Origin: Bacteroidaceae bacterium
Lineage (GTDB): Bacteria > Bacteroidota > Bacteroidia > Bacteroidales > Bacteroidaceae
Direction: 5' to 3'
Assembly: GCA_017416805.1 (NCBI GenBank)
Contig: JAFQBB010000015.1
Coordinates: 1 to 34,925 of the forward strand
Length of the DNA stretch: 34,925 nucleotides
Part shown: one piece after another, positions 24,400 through 34,660 of the stretch
Layout of the letters: every line of letters begins with the position of its first letter
Position numbering within the stretch: position 1 is the stretch's first letter
Notes under the pieces: generated by a model
What the model was told of the DNA's origin: nothing
What the model saw: the letters and a program-made list of their open reading frames with translations, nothing else
The model's database searches: none
Translations under genes and position numbers: made by a program

Positions 24400-26451
24400 T
24401 CAAATCAACTCGATGCTACGCTTAACGAAGTTGTTGAGTGCTTCGCCCTTGAGCATACCATTCTGAAGCAAAGCGAGGTCGATGAGTTGGTGTACCACCT
24501 TATTGCCTGCGGCATATTTGCTGATAACGGCCTCTTTCTTGCTCTTTTCATCGGCAATTTTCTTTTCTACATCGGCCAAATCATTCTTCTCAGTTTCGGT
24601 GATTTCATCGGCCTTCTTGTCCTTCTGAGCCTGTTCGATAGCAGCCTGACGGGCATTCAATCCGCGCAACTCAGCTTCGATAGGCGACAATTCGGCTTCA
24701 ATAGCCTGATCTGTATCGGTCATCACACTCTTGATGAGTTTATGGTCAACATTGAGCACCAAGTTGAACATGTCGGGCATTTCGCCATAGAATGCCATAC
24801 CTGGTTGCAGATTAGCCATCTCCTTCATACGGCGCATGTATTCGCCTTGTGTGATGAGGATAGGACTGGCATTCTCGCCCAATGAATGGGCTTCGACATG
24901 AAATTCCACCTTGTTTATCTGGGGCAATTGGCTGGTAAATACCGACGAAAGGATTTCTTCCTTACCTGCCTCGATGTCAGCCTTCTTATCGTCTTCTTTA
25001 GCAATGAGGCGATCAACCACATCGCTATCCACACGGGTGAAGCGAGCCTTCTCGAACTTATGCTCCAACATGCCTACGAGGGCCGTATCCAACTGGCCAT
25101 CCATCAGCAATACATTGTATCCCTTGGCCGAAGCTGCTTCAATGTAGCTATATTGCTCTTCCTTATTATTGGCATAGAGGTAGATGAGGTTTCCATCCTT
25201 ATCCGTCTGATTATCCTTGATAAGCGTTTGATACTCCTCATACGTGTAATACTTGCCATCCGTATCCTTGAAGAGGGTGTATTTGTTAGCCTTATCGTAG
25301 AAATCCTCCTGAGTGAGCAAACCATAGTGGATAAAGAGTTTCAAATCATCCCATTTCTCCTCAAACTCTTTACGGTCGTTCTTGAAAATGGCTTGCAAAC
25401 GATCTGAAACCTTCTTTGAAATGTAGGTAGAAATCTTCTTCACGTTGCTATCGCTCTGCAAGTAAGAACGTGACACGTTCAATGGGATGTCCGGAGAATC
25501 GATGACACCGTGCAACAAAGTAAGGAAATCGGGCACGATACCTTCCACTGAATCAGTTACATACACCTGATTGCAATAGAGTTGGATTTTATTCTTCTGC
25601 AAATCGATATTGCTCTTGATTTTGGGGAAATAGAGCACACCTGTCAAGTTGAAGGGGTAATCCACATTGAGGTGAATCCAGAAGAGCGGCTCATCGGACA
25701 TAGGATAGAGGTCTCGATAGAACTTCTTGTAATCCTCATCCTTCAACTCCTGAGGTTTCTTCATCCACAAGGGAGCAGTGTCGTTGATTACATTATCCTC
25801 CTCGGTATCAATCTGCTTGCCATCTTTCCACTCCTTTTTCTTTCCAAAGGCTACGGCAATGGGGAGGAAGCGGCAATACTTGTTCAACAAGGTAGAAATG
25901 CGGCTTTCCTCCAAGAACTCTTTGCAATCATCGTCAATGTGGAGCACGATATCCGTACCGCGTTCAGCACGTTCAGCATCTTCCAAGGTAAATTCAGGGC
26001 TACCGTCGCAACTCCATTTCACGGCTTGTGCACCTTCCTGGTAAGAGCGGGTGATGATGTCCACCTTCTTGGCCACCATAAAGGCTGAATAGAAGCCCAA
26101 TCCGAAGTGACCGATGATGGCGTTGGCATCGTCCTTATACTTATCCAAGAAATCGTTAGCACCCGAGAAAGCTATTTGGTTGATATACTTGTCAATCTCT
26201 TCGGCGGTCATACCAATACCATGGTCGCTGATGGTGATAGTACCAGCCTCTTTATCAAGAGAAACACGCACGGTAAGGTCACCTAGCTCACCCTTGAAAT
26301 CGCCCTTTGAAGCGTAAGTCTTGAGTTTTTGGGTAGCATCTACAGCATTTGAGACCAATTCGCGAAGAAATATTTCATGATCGCTGTACAAGAACTTTTT
26401 GATGACGGGGAAGATATTCTCGGTCGTAACCCCGATGTTTCCTTTTTGCAT
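24400..26451 (-). CDS. htpG: Molecular chaperone HtpG (Hsp90)
   Basis: HtpG is the ATP-dependent cytosolic Hsp90. At 683 residues it is longer than the E. coli protein (624), as is usual in Bacteroidetes. The N-terminal ATPase starts NIFPVIKKFLYSDHEIFLRELVSNAVDAT. It has the GHKL motifs DHGIGMT and GHFGLGFYSAFMV and TDIVLHI. The middle domain has GVLYFPK, a PLNVSRSYLQ segment and the catalytic Arg region. A charged coiled-coil-like insertion (AQKDKKADEITETEKNDLADVEKKI) sits in the C-terminal dimerisation part and explains the extra length. The start MQKGNIGVTTEN has an AAAGGA sequence only inside the coding region. No clear promoter was found. clpC, another stress gene, lies upstream with a terminator between them. 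Confidence 0.95.
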   Translation of the reverse strand: MQKGNIGVTTENIFPVIKKFLYSDHEIFLRELVSNAVDATQKLKTYASKGDFKGELGDLTVRVSLDKEAGTITISDHGIGMTAEEIDKYINQIAFSGANDFLDKYKDDANAIIGHFGLGFYSAFMVAKKVDIITRSYQEGAQAVKWSCDGSPEFTLEDAERAERGTDIVLHIDDDCKEFLEESRISTLLNKYCRFLPIAVAFGKKKEWKDGKQIDTEEDNVINDTAPLWMKKPQELKDEDYKKFYRDLYPMSDEPLFWIHLNVDYPFNLTGVLYFPKIKSNIDLQKNKIQLYCNQVYVTDSVEGIVPDFLTLLHGVIDSPDIPLNVSRSYLQSDSNVKKISTYISKKVSDRLQAIFKNDRKEFEEKWDDLKLFIHYGLLTQEDFYDKANKYTLFKDTDGKYYTYEEYQTLIKDNQTDKDGNLIYLYANNKEEQYSYIEAASAKGYNVLLMDGQLDTALVGMLEHKFEKARFTRVDSDVVDRLIAKEDDKKADIEAGKEEILSSVFTSQLPQINKVEFHVEAHSLGENASPILITQGEYMRRMKEMANLQPGMAFYGEMPDMFNLVLNVDHKLIKSVMTDTDQAIEAELSPIEAELRGLNARQAAIEQAQKDKKADEITETEKNDLADVEKKIADEKSKKEAVISKYAAGNKVVHQLIDLALLQNGMLKGEALNNFVKRSIELI

Positions 26452-26511
26452 AATGCTTTTTCTTTATTTAGTTTATTATTGATTCAACATTTCGGATATA
26501 TAAAAACAAAA

Positions 26512-26541
26512 AAAATGCCAGAGTTGTTTCTCTGACATTTT
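26512..26541 (-). terminator. Terminator of clpC
   Basis: On the minus strand AAAATGTCAGAG and CTCTGGCATTTT form a stem (one T-G pair) around AAACAA, followed by a run of T. It lies just past the clpC stop and before htpG. Confidence 0.8.
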
Positions 26542-26547
26542 GACATG

Positions 26548-29097
26548 TTATTGAATTACCCTCAATTCATCCTTCTCGGGATGCTTGTCGATGCAGATGG
26601 TTGAGCCGACGGGGATGGTACCATCTACAAGGAGTTCGGAGAGCAGGTCTTCCACATACGTCTGTACGGCACGCTTCAACGGACGGGCACCAAACTGCAC
26701 ATCATAGCCCTTGTCGGCCAGCAAATCACAGGCAGCATCGGTGAGTGTAAGCTGATAACCAAGTCCTTCCATACGCTTGTAAAGGCCCTGAAGCTCAATA
26801 TCGACGATGCGGCGGATGGCCGGCTTGTCCAATTGGTCGAAGGTGATGATTTCGTCCACACGATTGAGGAACTCGGGCGAAAAGTGCTTGTTCAGCGCCT
26901 TCTGTATGACGCTGCGCGACACCTCTTTATCATCCTTGATGTGGGCAGTGAATCCCACGCCCTTGCCAAAGTCCTTCAATTGGCGGGTACCGACGTTGGA
27001 GGTCATGATGATGATGGTGTTCTTGAAATCCACGGTGCGGCCATAGCTATCGGTCAGACGGCCTTCGTCCATCACCTGCAGAAGCATGTTGAACACCTCG
27101 CTATGCGCCTTCTCAATCTCGTCGAACAGCACAATGGAGTAGGGTTTGCGACGCACCTTCTCAGTCAGTTGTCCACCTTCCTCATAACCCACGTATCCCG
27201 GAGGTGCACCCACCAGACGACTGACGGCATGTTTCTCCATATATTCGCTCATATCCACACGGATAAGGGCATCGGGCGAGCCGAACATATATTGTGCCAA
27301 CTCCTTCACCAACAGGGTTTTTCCAACTCCTGTAGGACCTAAGAACATAAACGTACCGATGGGGCGGTTGGGGTCTTTCAATCCCACACGGCTACGCAGG
27401 ATAGCCTTCACTAGCTTCTCTACGGCCGCATCTTGGGCAATGACTTTCGACATCAATCCCTCCTTCATGCCCTTCAACTTGGCGCCTTCGGCTTGAGCCA
27501 TGCGTTGTACGGGGATGCCCGACATCATGGATACCACCCCAGCAATATCCTCTTCGTCAACCACTTGAGGAGTCTCTTTCTGTTGCTTTTCCAGCTCTTT
27601 CTTCTGCACCTCCAATTCATCCTCCATACGACGCACCTTGTCGCGGAAGCTGGCGGCCAGTTCATAGTTCTGTTGGCGAACGGCTTGATTCTTCTGCTCT
27701 TTCAACTCCTCGATAAGTTTTTCCTGCTCTTCAATCTCCTTGGGCACACTTATATTAATAAGGTGTACACGCGAGCCGGCTTCGTCCATCACATCGATGG
27801 CCTTGTCGGGGAAACTACGGTCGGTCAAGTAGCGCTCTGCCAATTTGACACATGCCGTGATGGCTTCGGGTGTGAAGCGCACGTTGTGATGCTCCTCGTA
27901 GCGGTCTTTGATATTTTGGAGAATCTGCATCGTCTCTTCTGGCGTAGAAGGCTCTACGATAACCTTTTGGAATCGGCGCTCAAGGGCTCCGTCCTTCTCG
28001 ATGCTCTTGCGGTATTCATCCAGTGTAGTGGCTCCGATGCACTGTATCTCACCACGCGCCAATGCAGGTTTCAGCATGTTGGCCGCATCCATCGAGCCAG
28101 GAGCCGAACCGGCACCCACAATGGTATGTATCTCGTCTATGAAAAGAATGACATCTGGATTCTTCTGCAACTCACTGATAATGGCGCGGATACGTTCCTC
28201 AAACTGACCACGGTACTTGGTGCCGGCCACTACGGCCGTCATGTCCAAGGCCACGAGGCGTTTGTCGAAGAGCAGACGCGACACCTTGCGCTGCACGATA
28301 CGAAGGGCAAGTCCCTCAACAATAGCCGATTTGCCCACACCCGGTTCACCGATGAGCACAGGATTGTTCTTCTTGCGCCGACTCAAGATTTGAGCCAAAC
28401 GTTCAATCTCTTTTTCTCTCCCCACCACAGGGTCAAGCTTCCCTTCTGCCGCCGCACGAGTCATATCAACACCGAAACTGTCTATAACAGGTGTATCGTG
28501 CGCACTTTTAGGCTGTTGCGTTGCCGTAGCTGACTGTCCTTGCCGATATTCCCCGGAAGAAGACTGATCGGCATAGCCCAAGCCTTCATCTTCGTCTTCA
28601 TCGTCAAGTCCAAAGCCCATATGGGGCTTTTCACCAACCAGACGGCTATATACCATTTGATAATCCACTTTATTCTCTTTCAATATTTTAGCTGCCATAT
28701 TATTACCTTCTTTCAATATTGCCAACAACACATGCTCCGAGTCCACCTCTGTTTTGCGCTGGACACGAGCCTCTAATGCACTAAACAACAACAAACGATT
28801 AGCCTCTTCGTTCAACACCATGTCATCTATGTGTGGAAAAGAAGCGAACTTTCCACCAGTTTCACCACAGATGTCATGTTGTTGCAATTTCTCCTCCAAC
28901 TGCTCCTTGATTTGCCCCAAATCGACAGACAAATCACGCAATACATCTATGGCACGTCCCTCACCATCACGAATAAGCCCCAACAACAAATGCCCAGAGC
29001 CAATGGATGAATTTTGCAGACGCACGGCTTCTTCTCGGCTATACGCCAAAACGGTTGATACCTTTTGTGAAAATTGACCTCTCATCATATATCTCAT
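26548..29097 (-). CDS. clpC: ATP-dependent Clp protease ATP-binding subunit ClpC
   Basis: ClpC unfolds damaged or regulatory proteins for ClpP. The domains are in standard order: double Clp-N repeats ([11 protein letters not shown]...[29 protein letters not shown]), then AAA domain 1 with [13 protein letters not shown] and [17 protein letters not shown]-type coiled middle region follows ([19 protein letters not shown]), and AAA domain 2 has [14 protein letters not shown] and [10 protein letters not shown]. The ClpP-docking tripeptide is VGF in GKGVGFTA. I place the start at 29097, directly after AAAGGAGG; ATGs at 29088 and 29085 are possible alternatives. A further 5' extension to a TTG at 29166 would overlap the promoter and is rejected. 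Confidence 0.93.
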   Translation of the reverse strand: MRYMMRGQFSQKVSTVLAYSREEAVRLQNSSIGSGHLLLGLIRDGEGRAIDVLRDLSVDLGQIKEQLEEKLQQHDICGETGGKFASFPHIDDMVLNEEANRLLLFSALEARVQRKTEVDSEHVLLAILKEGNNMAAKILKENKVDYQMVYSRLVGEKPHMGFGLDDEDEDEGLGYADQSSSGEYRQGQSATATQQPKSAHDTPVIDSFGVDMTRAAAEGKLDPVVGREKEIERLAQILSRRKKNNPVLIGEPGVGKSAIVEGLALRIVQRKVSRLLFDKRLVALDMTAVVAGTKYRGQFEERIRAIISELQKNPDVILFIDEIHTIVGAGSAPGSMDAANMLKPALARGEIQCIGATTLDEYRKSIEKDGALERRFQKVIVEPSTPEETMQILQNIKDRYEEHHNVRFTPEAITACVKLAERYLTDRSFPDKAIDVMDEAGSRVHLINISVPKEIEEQEKLIEELKEQKNQAVRQQNYELAASFRDKVRRMEDELEVQKKELEKQQKETPQVVDEEDIAGVVSMMSGIPVQRMAQAEGAKLKGMKEGLMSKVIAQDAAVEKLVKAILRSRVGLKDPNRPIGTFMFLGPTGVGKTLLVKELAQYMFGSPDALIRVDMSEYMEKHAVSRLVGAPPGYVGYEEGGQLTEKVRRKPYSIVLFDEIEKAHSEVFNMLLQVMDEGRLTDSYGRTVDFKNTIIIMTSNVGTRQLKDFGKGVGFTAHIKDDKEVSRSVIQKALNKHFSPEFLNRVDEIITFDQLDKPAIRRIVDIELQGLYKRMEGLGYQLTLTDAACDLLADKGYDVQFGARPLKRAVQTYVEDLLSELLVDGTIPVGSTICIDKHPEKDELRVIQ

Positions 29098-29135
29098 TTT
29101 CCTCCTTTCAACTTTCTCTATAGTTTTTCGAATTG

Positions 29136-29167
29136 CAAAGATACACATAATACGGCATCTTGCCAAC
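29136..29167 (-). promoter_or_regulatory. Promoter of clpC
   Basis: On the minus strand GTTG (29164-29167, one mismatch to TTTG), 20 bases, then TATCTTTG (29136-29143) fits the Bacteroidetes consensus. The leader would be about 35 bases long. Confidence 0.65.
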
Positions 29168-29251
29168 TGGCAAACTTTTAATTTACCTACAAATAGTGTG
29201 CCAAAGTGATAAGAAATGCTAAAGATTTTGATTCCTGCACAATCTTTTTTT

Positions 29252-29317
29252 CAGACAGGGAAAAAATATTTCCCAAACGGAGAAAAAATATTTTCCGGAC
29301 AGGGGAGAAAATAACGA
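29252..29317. repeat. 22-bp tandem repeat, three units (CAGACAGGG family)
   Basis: Three units begin at 29252, 29274 and 29296, exactly 22 bp apart: CAGACAGGG then an A-run and TATTTCC; CAAACGGAG then an A-run and TATTTTC; CGGACAGGGGAG then AAAATA. The words match the element at 1304-1374, nearly 28 kb away. It lies in the divergent gap between clpC and gyrA. Confidence 0.8.
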
Positions 29318-29471
29318 CAGGCTGATAGCCCTCAAAAATGTTTGAATAACCCTAAAAAAGGCAAGAAAAGAGAAGTTTTTCCTTAAAAAACTTTCCCAAT
29401 TGACAATTTTGTAGTAATTTAGCATGGTTTTTGAAAGACATGTGAGAGTAGAATAAAAAGAATTAAACTAA

Positions 29472-32000
29472 ATGCTTGAACAAGACAGAATTATAAAGAT
29501 TAACATCGAGGAGGAGATGAAATCGAGCTACATCGATTACTCCATGTCAGTAATCGTTGCACGCGCCCTCCCGGATGTCAGAGATGGTTTGAAACCTGTA
29601 CACCGCCGTATCCTTTATGGTATGATGGAATTGGGCAACACATCAGATAAGCCTTACAAGAAATCCGCCCGTACAGTCGGTGACGTGCTCGGTAAGTACC
29701 ATCCCCATGGCGACTCTTCAGTATATGGTGCCCTCGTACGTATGGCACAGGATTGGGCCATGCGCTATCCATTGGTAGATGGCCAGGGAAACTTCGGTTC
29801 GGTGGATGGCGACTCTGCCGCTGCCATGCGTTACACCGAAGCACGCTTGCAGAAGATTGGCGAAGACATGATGCAGGACCTCTATAAGGAAACCGTTGAC
29901 TTCACCAACAACTTTGACGACTCGTTGCAAGAGCCTACCGTGATGCCCACACGAATCCCCAACTTGTTGGTAAATGGTGCTTCCGGTATTGCCGTAGGTA
30001 TGGCAACCAACATGCCTACCCACAACTTGGGCGAGGTGATTGACGCCTGCGTTGCCTACATCGACAATAACGACATCACCATCGATGAACTGATGCAATA
30101 CGTCAAGGCTCCCGACTTCCCGACAGGAGGATATATATATGGTATGGCCGGAGTTCGCGAGGCATACGAAACCGGACGCGGACGTATCATCATGCGAGCC
30201 AAAGCAGAAATTGAGACAGGACAGAACCACGACAAGATTGTAGTAACAGAAATCCCATACGGCGTAAACAAGGCCGAACTCATCAAGAGCATTGCCGATT
30301 TGGTGAACGAGAAGAAAATCGAGGGTATCAGCAATGCCAATGACGAGTCTGACCGCGAAGGTATGCGTATCGTTATCGACATCAAGCGCGATGCCAACGC
30401 CAGTGTGGTACTGAACAAGCTGTTCAAGATGACAGCCCTGCAAACCAGCTTCGGTGTGAACAACGTGGCACTGGTGGGAAATACCGGGCAACAACGTCCT
30501 AAGACACTGAATCTGAAGGACCTAATCCGTTATTTTGTAGAACATCGTCACGAAGTGGTAGTTCGCCGCACCCAATTCGACCTGCGTAAAGCCAAGGAGC
30601 GTGCACACATCCTGGAAGGTCTCATCATCGCCAGCGACAACATCAACGAGGTTATTGCCATCATCCGCGCAGCCAAAACTCCAGCCGAGGCCATCACAGG
30701 CCTGATGGAGCGCTTCAACCTCAGCGAAATACAGAGCCGTGCCATCGTAGAGATGCGTTTGCGTCAGCTCACAGGATTGATGCAAGACCAGTTGCACGCC
30801 GAATATGACGAAATCATGAAGCAAATCGCTTACTACGAGGAGATTTTGGCTAACGACGAACTCTGCCGCAAGGTGATGAAGGACGAACTCATCGAAGTAA
30901 AAGAGAAATACGGCGACCCACGCCGCTCCGAAATTGTTTACTCATCAGAAGAGTTCAATCCCGAAGATTTCTATGCTGACGATGAGATGATTATCACCAT
31001 CAGCCACATGGGTTACATCAAGCGTACACCGCTGAGCGAATTCCATGCTCAAAACCGTGGTGGAGTAGGGTCGAAGGGCTCTCAGACACGCGATGAAGAT
31101 TTCGTAGAGTACATTTACCCGGCTACCATGCACAACACCATGCTCTTCTTCACCCAGAAGGGACGTTGTTACTGGTTGAAAGTCTATGAAATCCCCGAAG
31201 GTACCAAGACCTCTAAGGGACGAGCCATTCAGAACATGCTCAACATCGACTCCGATGATGCCGTGAACGCATTCGTACGCATCAAGAATTTCAACGACAA
31301 GGAGTTCGTTAACAGCCATTACCTCGTCTTCTGTACCAAGAACGGTATCATCAAGAAGACTTCACTCGAAGCCTATAGCCGCCCGCGTGCCAACGGTGTG
31401 AACGCTATCCTTATCCGCGAGGACGACCGCGTAATCGAAGTTCGCATGACAAACGGCTCTAACGAAATCATCATGGCCAACCGCAACGGACGTGCCATCC
31501 GATTCAACGAAACAGCCGTACGACCTATGGGACGTGTCTCTACCGGTGTACGCGGTATGCAGCTCGACGATGACGGACAAGACGAAGTTATCGGCATGAT
31601 TTGCGTGAAAGACCCCGAGAAAGAAACCATCATGGTAGTATCCGAGCAGGGATATGGCAAGCGCTCCGATATCGAGGACTACCGCAAGACAAACCGTGGT
31701 GCCAAGGGTGTCAAGACTCTGAATATCACCGAAAAGACAGGTAAACTGGTAGCCATCAAGACCGTAACGGATGAAAATGACCTGATGATTATCAACAAGT
31801 CAGGTATCACCATCCGCTTGAAGGTTGCCGACGTACGCGTCATGGGACGTGCCACACAAGGCGTCCGCCTTATCGATCTCAAGAAACGTGGCGACCAGAT
31901 TGGTAGCGTATGCAAAGTAGCCACCGAAACGGAGGAGGAGAGTGTAGAAACTGGTGAAGCACCTCAAAATGAAGAAAATACGCCACCTGTAAATGAATAA
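29472..32000 (+). CDS. gyrA: DNA gyrase subunit A
   Basis: GyrA is the cleavage-religation subunit of gyrase, which introduces negative supercoils. The 842 residues begin with [29 protein letters not shown]-type sequence. The catalytic tyrosine lies in [10 protein letters not shown] and the helix-turn-helix region in [19 protein letters not shown]. The coiled-coil tower and a C-terminal six-bladed beta-pinwheel with GyrA-box-like [10 protein letters not shown] follow. It ends in an acidic tail. At position 86, where E. coli has Asp87, the residue is Gly; Ser82 (E. coli Ser83) is retained. No clean promoter is visible in the divergent gap with clpC. The TPR gene follows at 53 bases and may be co-transcribed. 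Confidence 0.96.
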   Translation: MLEQDRIIKINIEEEMKSSYIDYSMSVIVARALPDVRDGLKPVHRRILYGMMELGNTSDKPYKKSARTVGDVLGKYHPHGDSSVYGALVRMAQDWAMRYPLVDGQGNFGSVDGDSAAAMRYTEARLQKIGEDMMQDLYKETVDFTNNFDDSLQEPTVMPTRIPNLLVNGASGIAVGMATNMPTHNLGEVIDACVAYIDNNDITIDELMQYVKAPDFPTGGYIYGMAGVREAYETGRGRIIMRAKAEIETGQNHDKIVVTEIPYGVNKAELIKSIADLVNEKKIEGISNANDESDREGMRIVIDIKRDANASVVLNKLFKMTALQTSFGVNNVALVGNTGQQRPKTLNLKDLIRYFVEHRHEVVVRRTQFDLRKAKERAHILEGLIIASDNINEVIAIIRAAKTPAEAITGLMERFNLSEIQSRAIVEMRLRQLTGLMQDQLHAEYDEIMKQIAYYEEILANDELCRKVMKDELIEVKEKYGDPRRSEIVYSSEEFNPEDFYADDEMIITISHMGYIKRTPLSEFHAQNRGGVGSKGSQTRDEDFVEYIYPATMHNTMLFFTQKGRCYWLKVYEIPEGTKTSKGRAIQNMLNIDSDDAVNAFVRIKNFNDKEFVNSHYLVFCTKNGIIKKTSLEAYSRPRANGVNAILIREDDRVIEVRMTNGSNEIIMANRNGRAIRFNETAVRPMGRVSTGVRGMQLDDDGQDEVIGMICVKDPEKETIMVVSEQGYGKRSDIEDYRKTNRGAKGVKTLNITEKTGKLVAIKTVTDENDLMIINKSGITIRLKVADVRVMGRATQGVRLIDLKKRGDQIGSVCKVATETEEESVETGEAPQNEENTPPVNE

Positions 32001-32053
32001 CGAACAATTAAAGTAAACAAATTAATACACATTAATTCTAAAAGCAACAGATT

Positions 32054-33319
32054 ATGAAAAAAGTATTGTTTTCAATTTCAATGTTGATGCTTTCATGCAT
32101 CGTTGCGATGGCACAAGCAGACCCGAAAGCTTATGCAAAAGAGCTGAAACAGGCTCAAAAAGATGTAAAAGAGGCTCAAAGAGAGTTAGCCTTAGCTACA
32201 AGCGACCTGAACAAGGCTCAGATGTTGGTAGATGGAGCCATGAAATATCCGGAAATAACTGCACAACCTGACATTTGGAATGTAGCAGGAACCATCAAGA
32301 AGAAAATCTTCGAGGCTGAACTCCAAAAACTCTATTTGAAACAACAACCCGACGAAGAGAAGATGTACAATAGTCTCTATGACGTCTATACAAACTTCTT
32401 CAAGTGCGACGAAGTAGAGAAAACTGCCGTTGACAAGAAAGGACGCCCCATAAAGGTACAATATCACGAACCAAACAAGAAGTTCTTGACCGAAAACCGC
32501 GCGTTCCTTATCAATGGAGGTGTAAAATTCTTCAATGCACAAGAAGGCGACGAGGTTGCCAACAAGAAAAATGCTCTGAGATATTTCGCACTCTACATCG
32601 ATTCATCAACACACCCCATGTTGGGTGTACAGAATGACACCATGCTGACCATGATTGCCTATTATGCAGCATTGGGCGGCATGCACATCAAAGATTATAA
32701 AACAACACTCAAGTATGCTCCTATGGCCAAAACAGATCCTAAATACAGCGATAAAGGCTATGAGTTTACAGCCAGTGCATACCGCGAATTGGGAGATACC
32801 GTCAAGTGGATTGCCGAACTTCAGGAAGGAGTCAAGAAATTCCCGAACAGCAACTACTTCTTCGGGAACTTGCTCGATTATTACAACACGACCCACAAGT
32901 ACAACGAAGCGCTCGAATTTGCCAATGCCATGGTTGCACACAATCCCAATGATGCTTTCATGCAATACGTGAAGGGATATCTGTGCCAGAACCTGAAAAA
33001 GTATGACGATGCCATCACCGCTTACCAAGCCGCAGTATCCATCAATCCGGATTATGCCGAGGCTCATTCAAACCTCGGGCTGGTATATTGCCAACAAGCA
33101 CGTGATTATCAGGATGCACTTCCTTCAAACCTGACCAATGCCCAATATAAAAAGGAGCAAGAAAACATGAAGGAATTCTACCGCAAAGCAAAACCGCATT
33201 ACGAAAAGACACGCCAACTTAAACCAGATCAGACAAGCATGTGGCTCAATGGACTGTATAGCATCTATTACATGCTCAATATGGGACCTGAATTGGAAGA
33301 AATTGAAAAGCTGATGTAA
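32054..33319 (+). CDS. Secreted or periplasmic tetratricopeptide-repeat protein
   Basis: The 421-residue product has a cleavable signal peptide (MKKVLFSISMLMLSCIVAMA, cleavage likely before QADPK). A charged coiled coil follows at about 25-65 (ELKQAQKDVKEAQREL). The body is helical repeats. Those near 255-345 fit the TPR pattern best, as in NYFFGNLLDYYNTTHKYNEALEFANAM, YVKGYLCQNLKKYDDAITAYQAAV and NPDYAEAHSNLGLVYC. Such proteins are scaffolds for protein contacts in the periplasm or at the outer membrane. It sits 53 bases after gyrA and ends at a strong terminator. The partner and role are unknown. Confidence 0.85.
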   Translation: MKKVLFSISMLMLSCIVAMAQADPKAYAKELKQAQKDVKEAQRELALATSDLNKAQMLVDGAMKYPEITAQPDIWNVAGTIKKKIFEAELQKLYLKQQPDEEKMYNSLYDVYTNFFKCDEVEKTAVDKKGRPIKVQYHEPNKKFLTENRAFLINGGVKFFNAQEGDEVANKKNALRYFALYIDSSTHPMLGVQNDTMLTMIAYYAALGGMHIKDYKTTLKYAPMAKTDPKYSDKGYEFTASAYRELGDTVKWIAELQEGVKKFPNSNYFFGNLLDYYNTTHKYNEALEFANAMVAHNPNDAFMQYVKGYLCQNLKKYDDAITAYQAAVSINPDYAEAHSNLGLVYCQQARDYQDALPSNLTNAQYKKEQENMKEFYRKAKPHYEKTRQLKPDQTSMWLNGLYSIYYMLNMGPELEEIEKLM

Positions 33320-33340
33320 TTATTGAACAGATAAAACAAG

Positions 33341-33380
33341 AAATCTCCCATACGGATTAAGAAACGTATGGGAGATTTTT
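33341..33380 (+). terminator. Terminator after the TPR gene
   Basis: AAATCTCCCATACG (33341-33354) and CGTATGGGAGATTT (33365-33378) form a perfect 14-bp stem with a 10-base loop, followed by TTTATTTC. It is a strong intrinsic terminator for the gyrA-TPR unit. Confidence 0.9.
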
Positions 33381-33713
33381 ATTTCAGAAAAAACAATTCA
33401 ACACTCAGAACTCAAATAATTTTTCCAAGATTGGGTACAAAATACACACACGGAGATTACAAAGAGAAGAATCACAGAATATCTCTTTTAACCTTAAACA
33501 AACTGTACTTTGAAATGGTAAATTGTACATGCAATAAATAAAAGAGGAGCATACCTTATTTATTTTTTATAAAAGCTATTAAACATAATGCTAATTATTA
33601 ATTTGATTTCCTTGCAATAAAAAGAGACGAATTTACAGGAGGACGAAAATAATGAAACTACGATAGAGAATGGTTCTTCTACAATTTGGTTGAAAATAGA
33701 GAAAATAAGTAAT

Positions 33714-33801
33714 TTAAGATAAATGGCCCGAGAAGTTAAGATAAAGTGCCAAATATCTTAAGATGCTTGGCCAATGAACTTATAATGCTGAAGATGCAAA
33801 G
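33714..33801. repeat. 22-bp tandem array, four units (TTAAGAT...GCC family)
   Basis: Units begin at 33714, 33736, 33758 and 33780, each exactly 22 bp apart: TTAAGATAAATGGCCC, TTAAGATAAAGTGCCAA, TTAAGATGCTTGGCCAA and the drifted TTATAATGCTGAAG. There is no gene over it. The surrounding 33382-34184 is AT-rich, and I see no gene in it. Confidence 0.8.
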
Positions 33802-34194
33802 AGTGTTTTCGACCAAATTGCAGAAAACCAAGAGAATTAAGAATATTAAAATCTAAAGAATTAAAAGCTAAAAAACTCCTCCAATACGCAGAGCTTGAAA
33901 GTGCTGAATGCTAAGTGTTGGATTGAGAATTATCGGTATCCGATAAACAGCTGTAATGTTCTGTATTAGTGCGCCTTAAGGGTTTACAAGCCCCCACTTG
34001 CAATCTTTTGTTGGTTTATAATGCTATAGGAAGGTGTAAGAAATAGATTCTTCATCCGCAGATAGCGAAGATGAAAAATTTATGGTTACAGTTTTGCCGG
34101 ACACCAATAATTTATAATAGCCTCCCCTCCCCCTTTCGTCAGGCCTATTCGCAGGAGCAAATAGTGCTAAAAATATGGCATCTCAAGTGAACTA

Positions 34195-34403
34195 TTATTC
34201 ATTTGTCAAGCCGCTTATAGTTCATTTCCCAAGCCGTTAACTGTTCACTTAGGGTAGCCGTAAGTAGTTCACTTGGGGTAGCCGTAAGTAGTTCACTTGG
34301 TACACCGGAAGTTATTGGCTTCAAAAGTTGTAAGTTATTGACTCTGAAAGGCATAGATTGTTAGTTCTGGAAGGCGTAGATTATTGAATCTGAAAGGTGT
34401 AGG
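34195..34403. repeat. 23-24 bp degenerate tandem array, nine units
   Basis: Unit starts can be placed at 34195, 34218, 34241, 34265, 34289, 34312, 34335, 34358 and 34381 (steps 23, 23, 24, 24, 23, 23, 23, 23). Early units share TAGTTCACTTGGGGTAGCCG; later ones drift to TTATTGACTCTGAAAGGC with a TAGA/TAAG junction. The change along the array is gradual, so distant units share few bases while neighbours are clearly related. No open frame runs through it. Confidence 0.85.
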
Positions 34404-34568
34404 TTAATTCCATAAAATCTACTTATTTCCGGCATATTCTTTTTCTATTTTAGTGAGTTCACATCGCAAAGATATGCATTTCGCATCACAAATCATAAAC
34501 CATAAATATTCCAAATCTTCATTCTTCACTCTTCATTCCTCACTTACAAAGTCTGCGCCAGAACAGTA

Positions 34569-34616
34569 TTAACTCCGTTCGCCTACCGTGTTTGTTCGGT
34601 TCGCGAACGGAGTTAA
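34569..34616. repeat. Perfect 14-bp inverted repeat
   Basis: TTAACTCCGTTCGC (34569-34582) and GCGAACGGAGTTAA (34603-34616) are exact inverted copies around a 20-base loop that itself contains GTTCG. It lies 45 bases beyond the stop of the partial minus-strand gene and could be its terminator, although no T-run follows. Confidence 0.6.
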
Positions 34617-34660
34617 TAGTTTACGGAGAGTCTATTGATCTCTTCTTCCTGCCCTATAGG

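Noticed and set aside
24400-25407. Plus-strand frames opposite htpG (such as 24352-24885)
   Set aside because: They are antisense shadows of the strongly conserved Hsp90 gene.
29098-29166. Longer ClpC N-terminus starting with TTG
   Set aside because: It would cover the promoter at 29136-29167 and adds residues not found before the Clp-N domain in this family.
33714-34403. CRISPR array
   Set aside because: The units are 22-24 bp in total and drift in sequence, with no constant repeat and unique spacers, and no cas genes are present.
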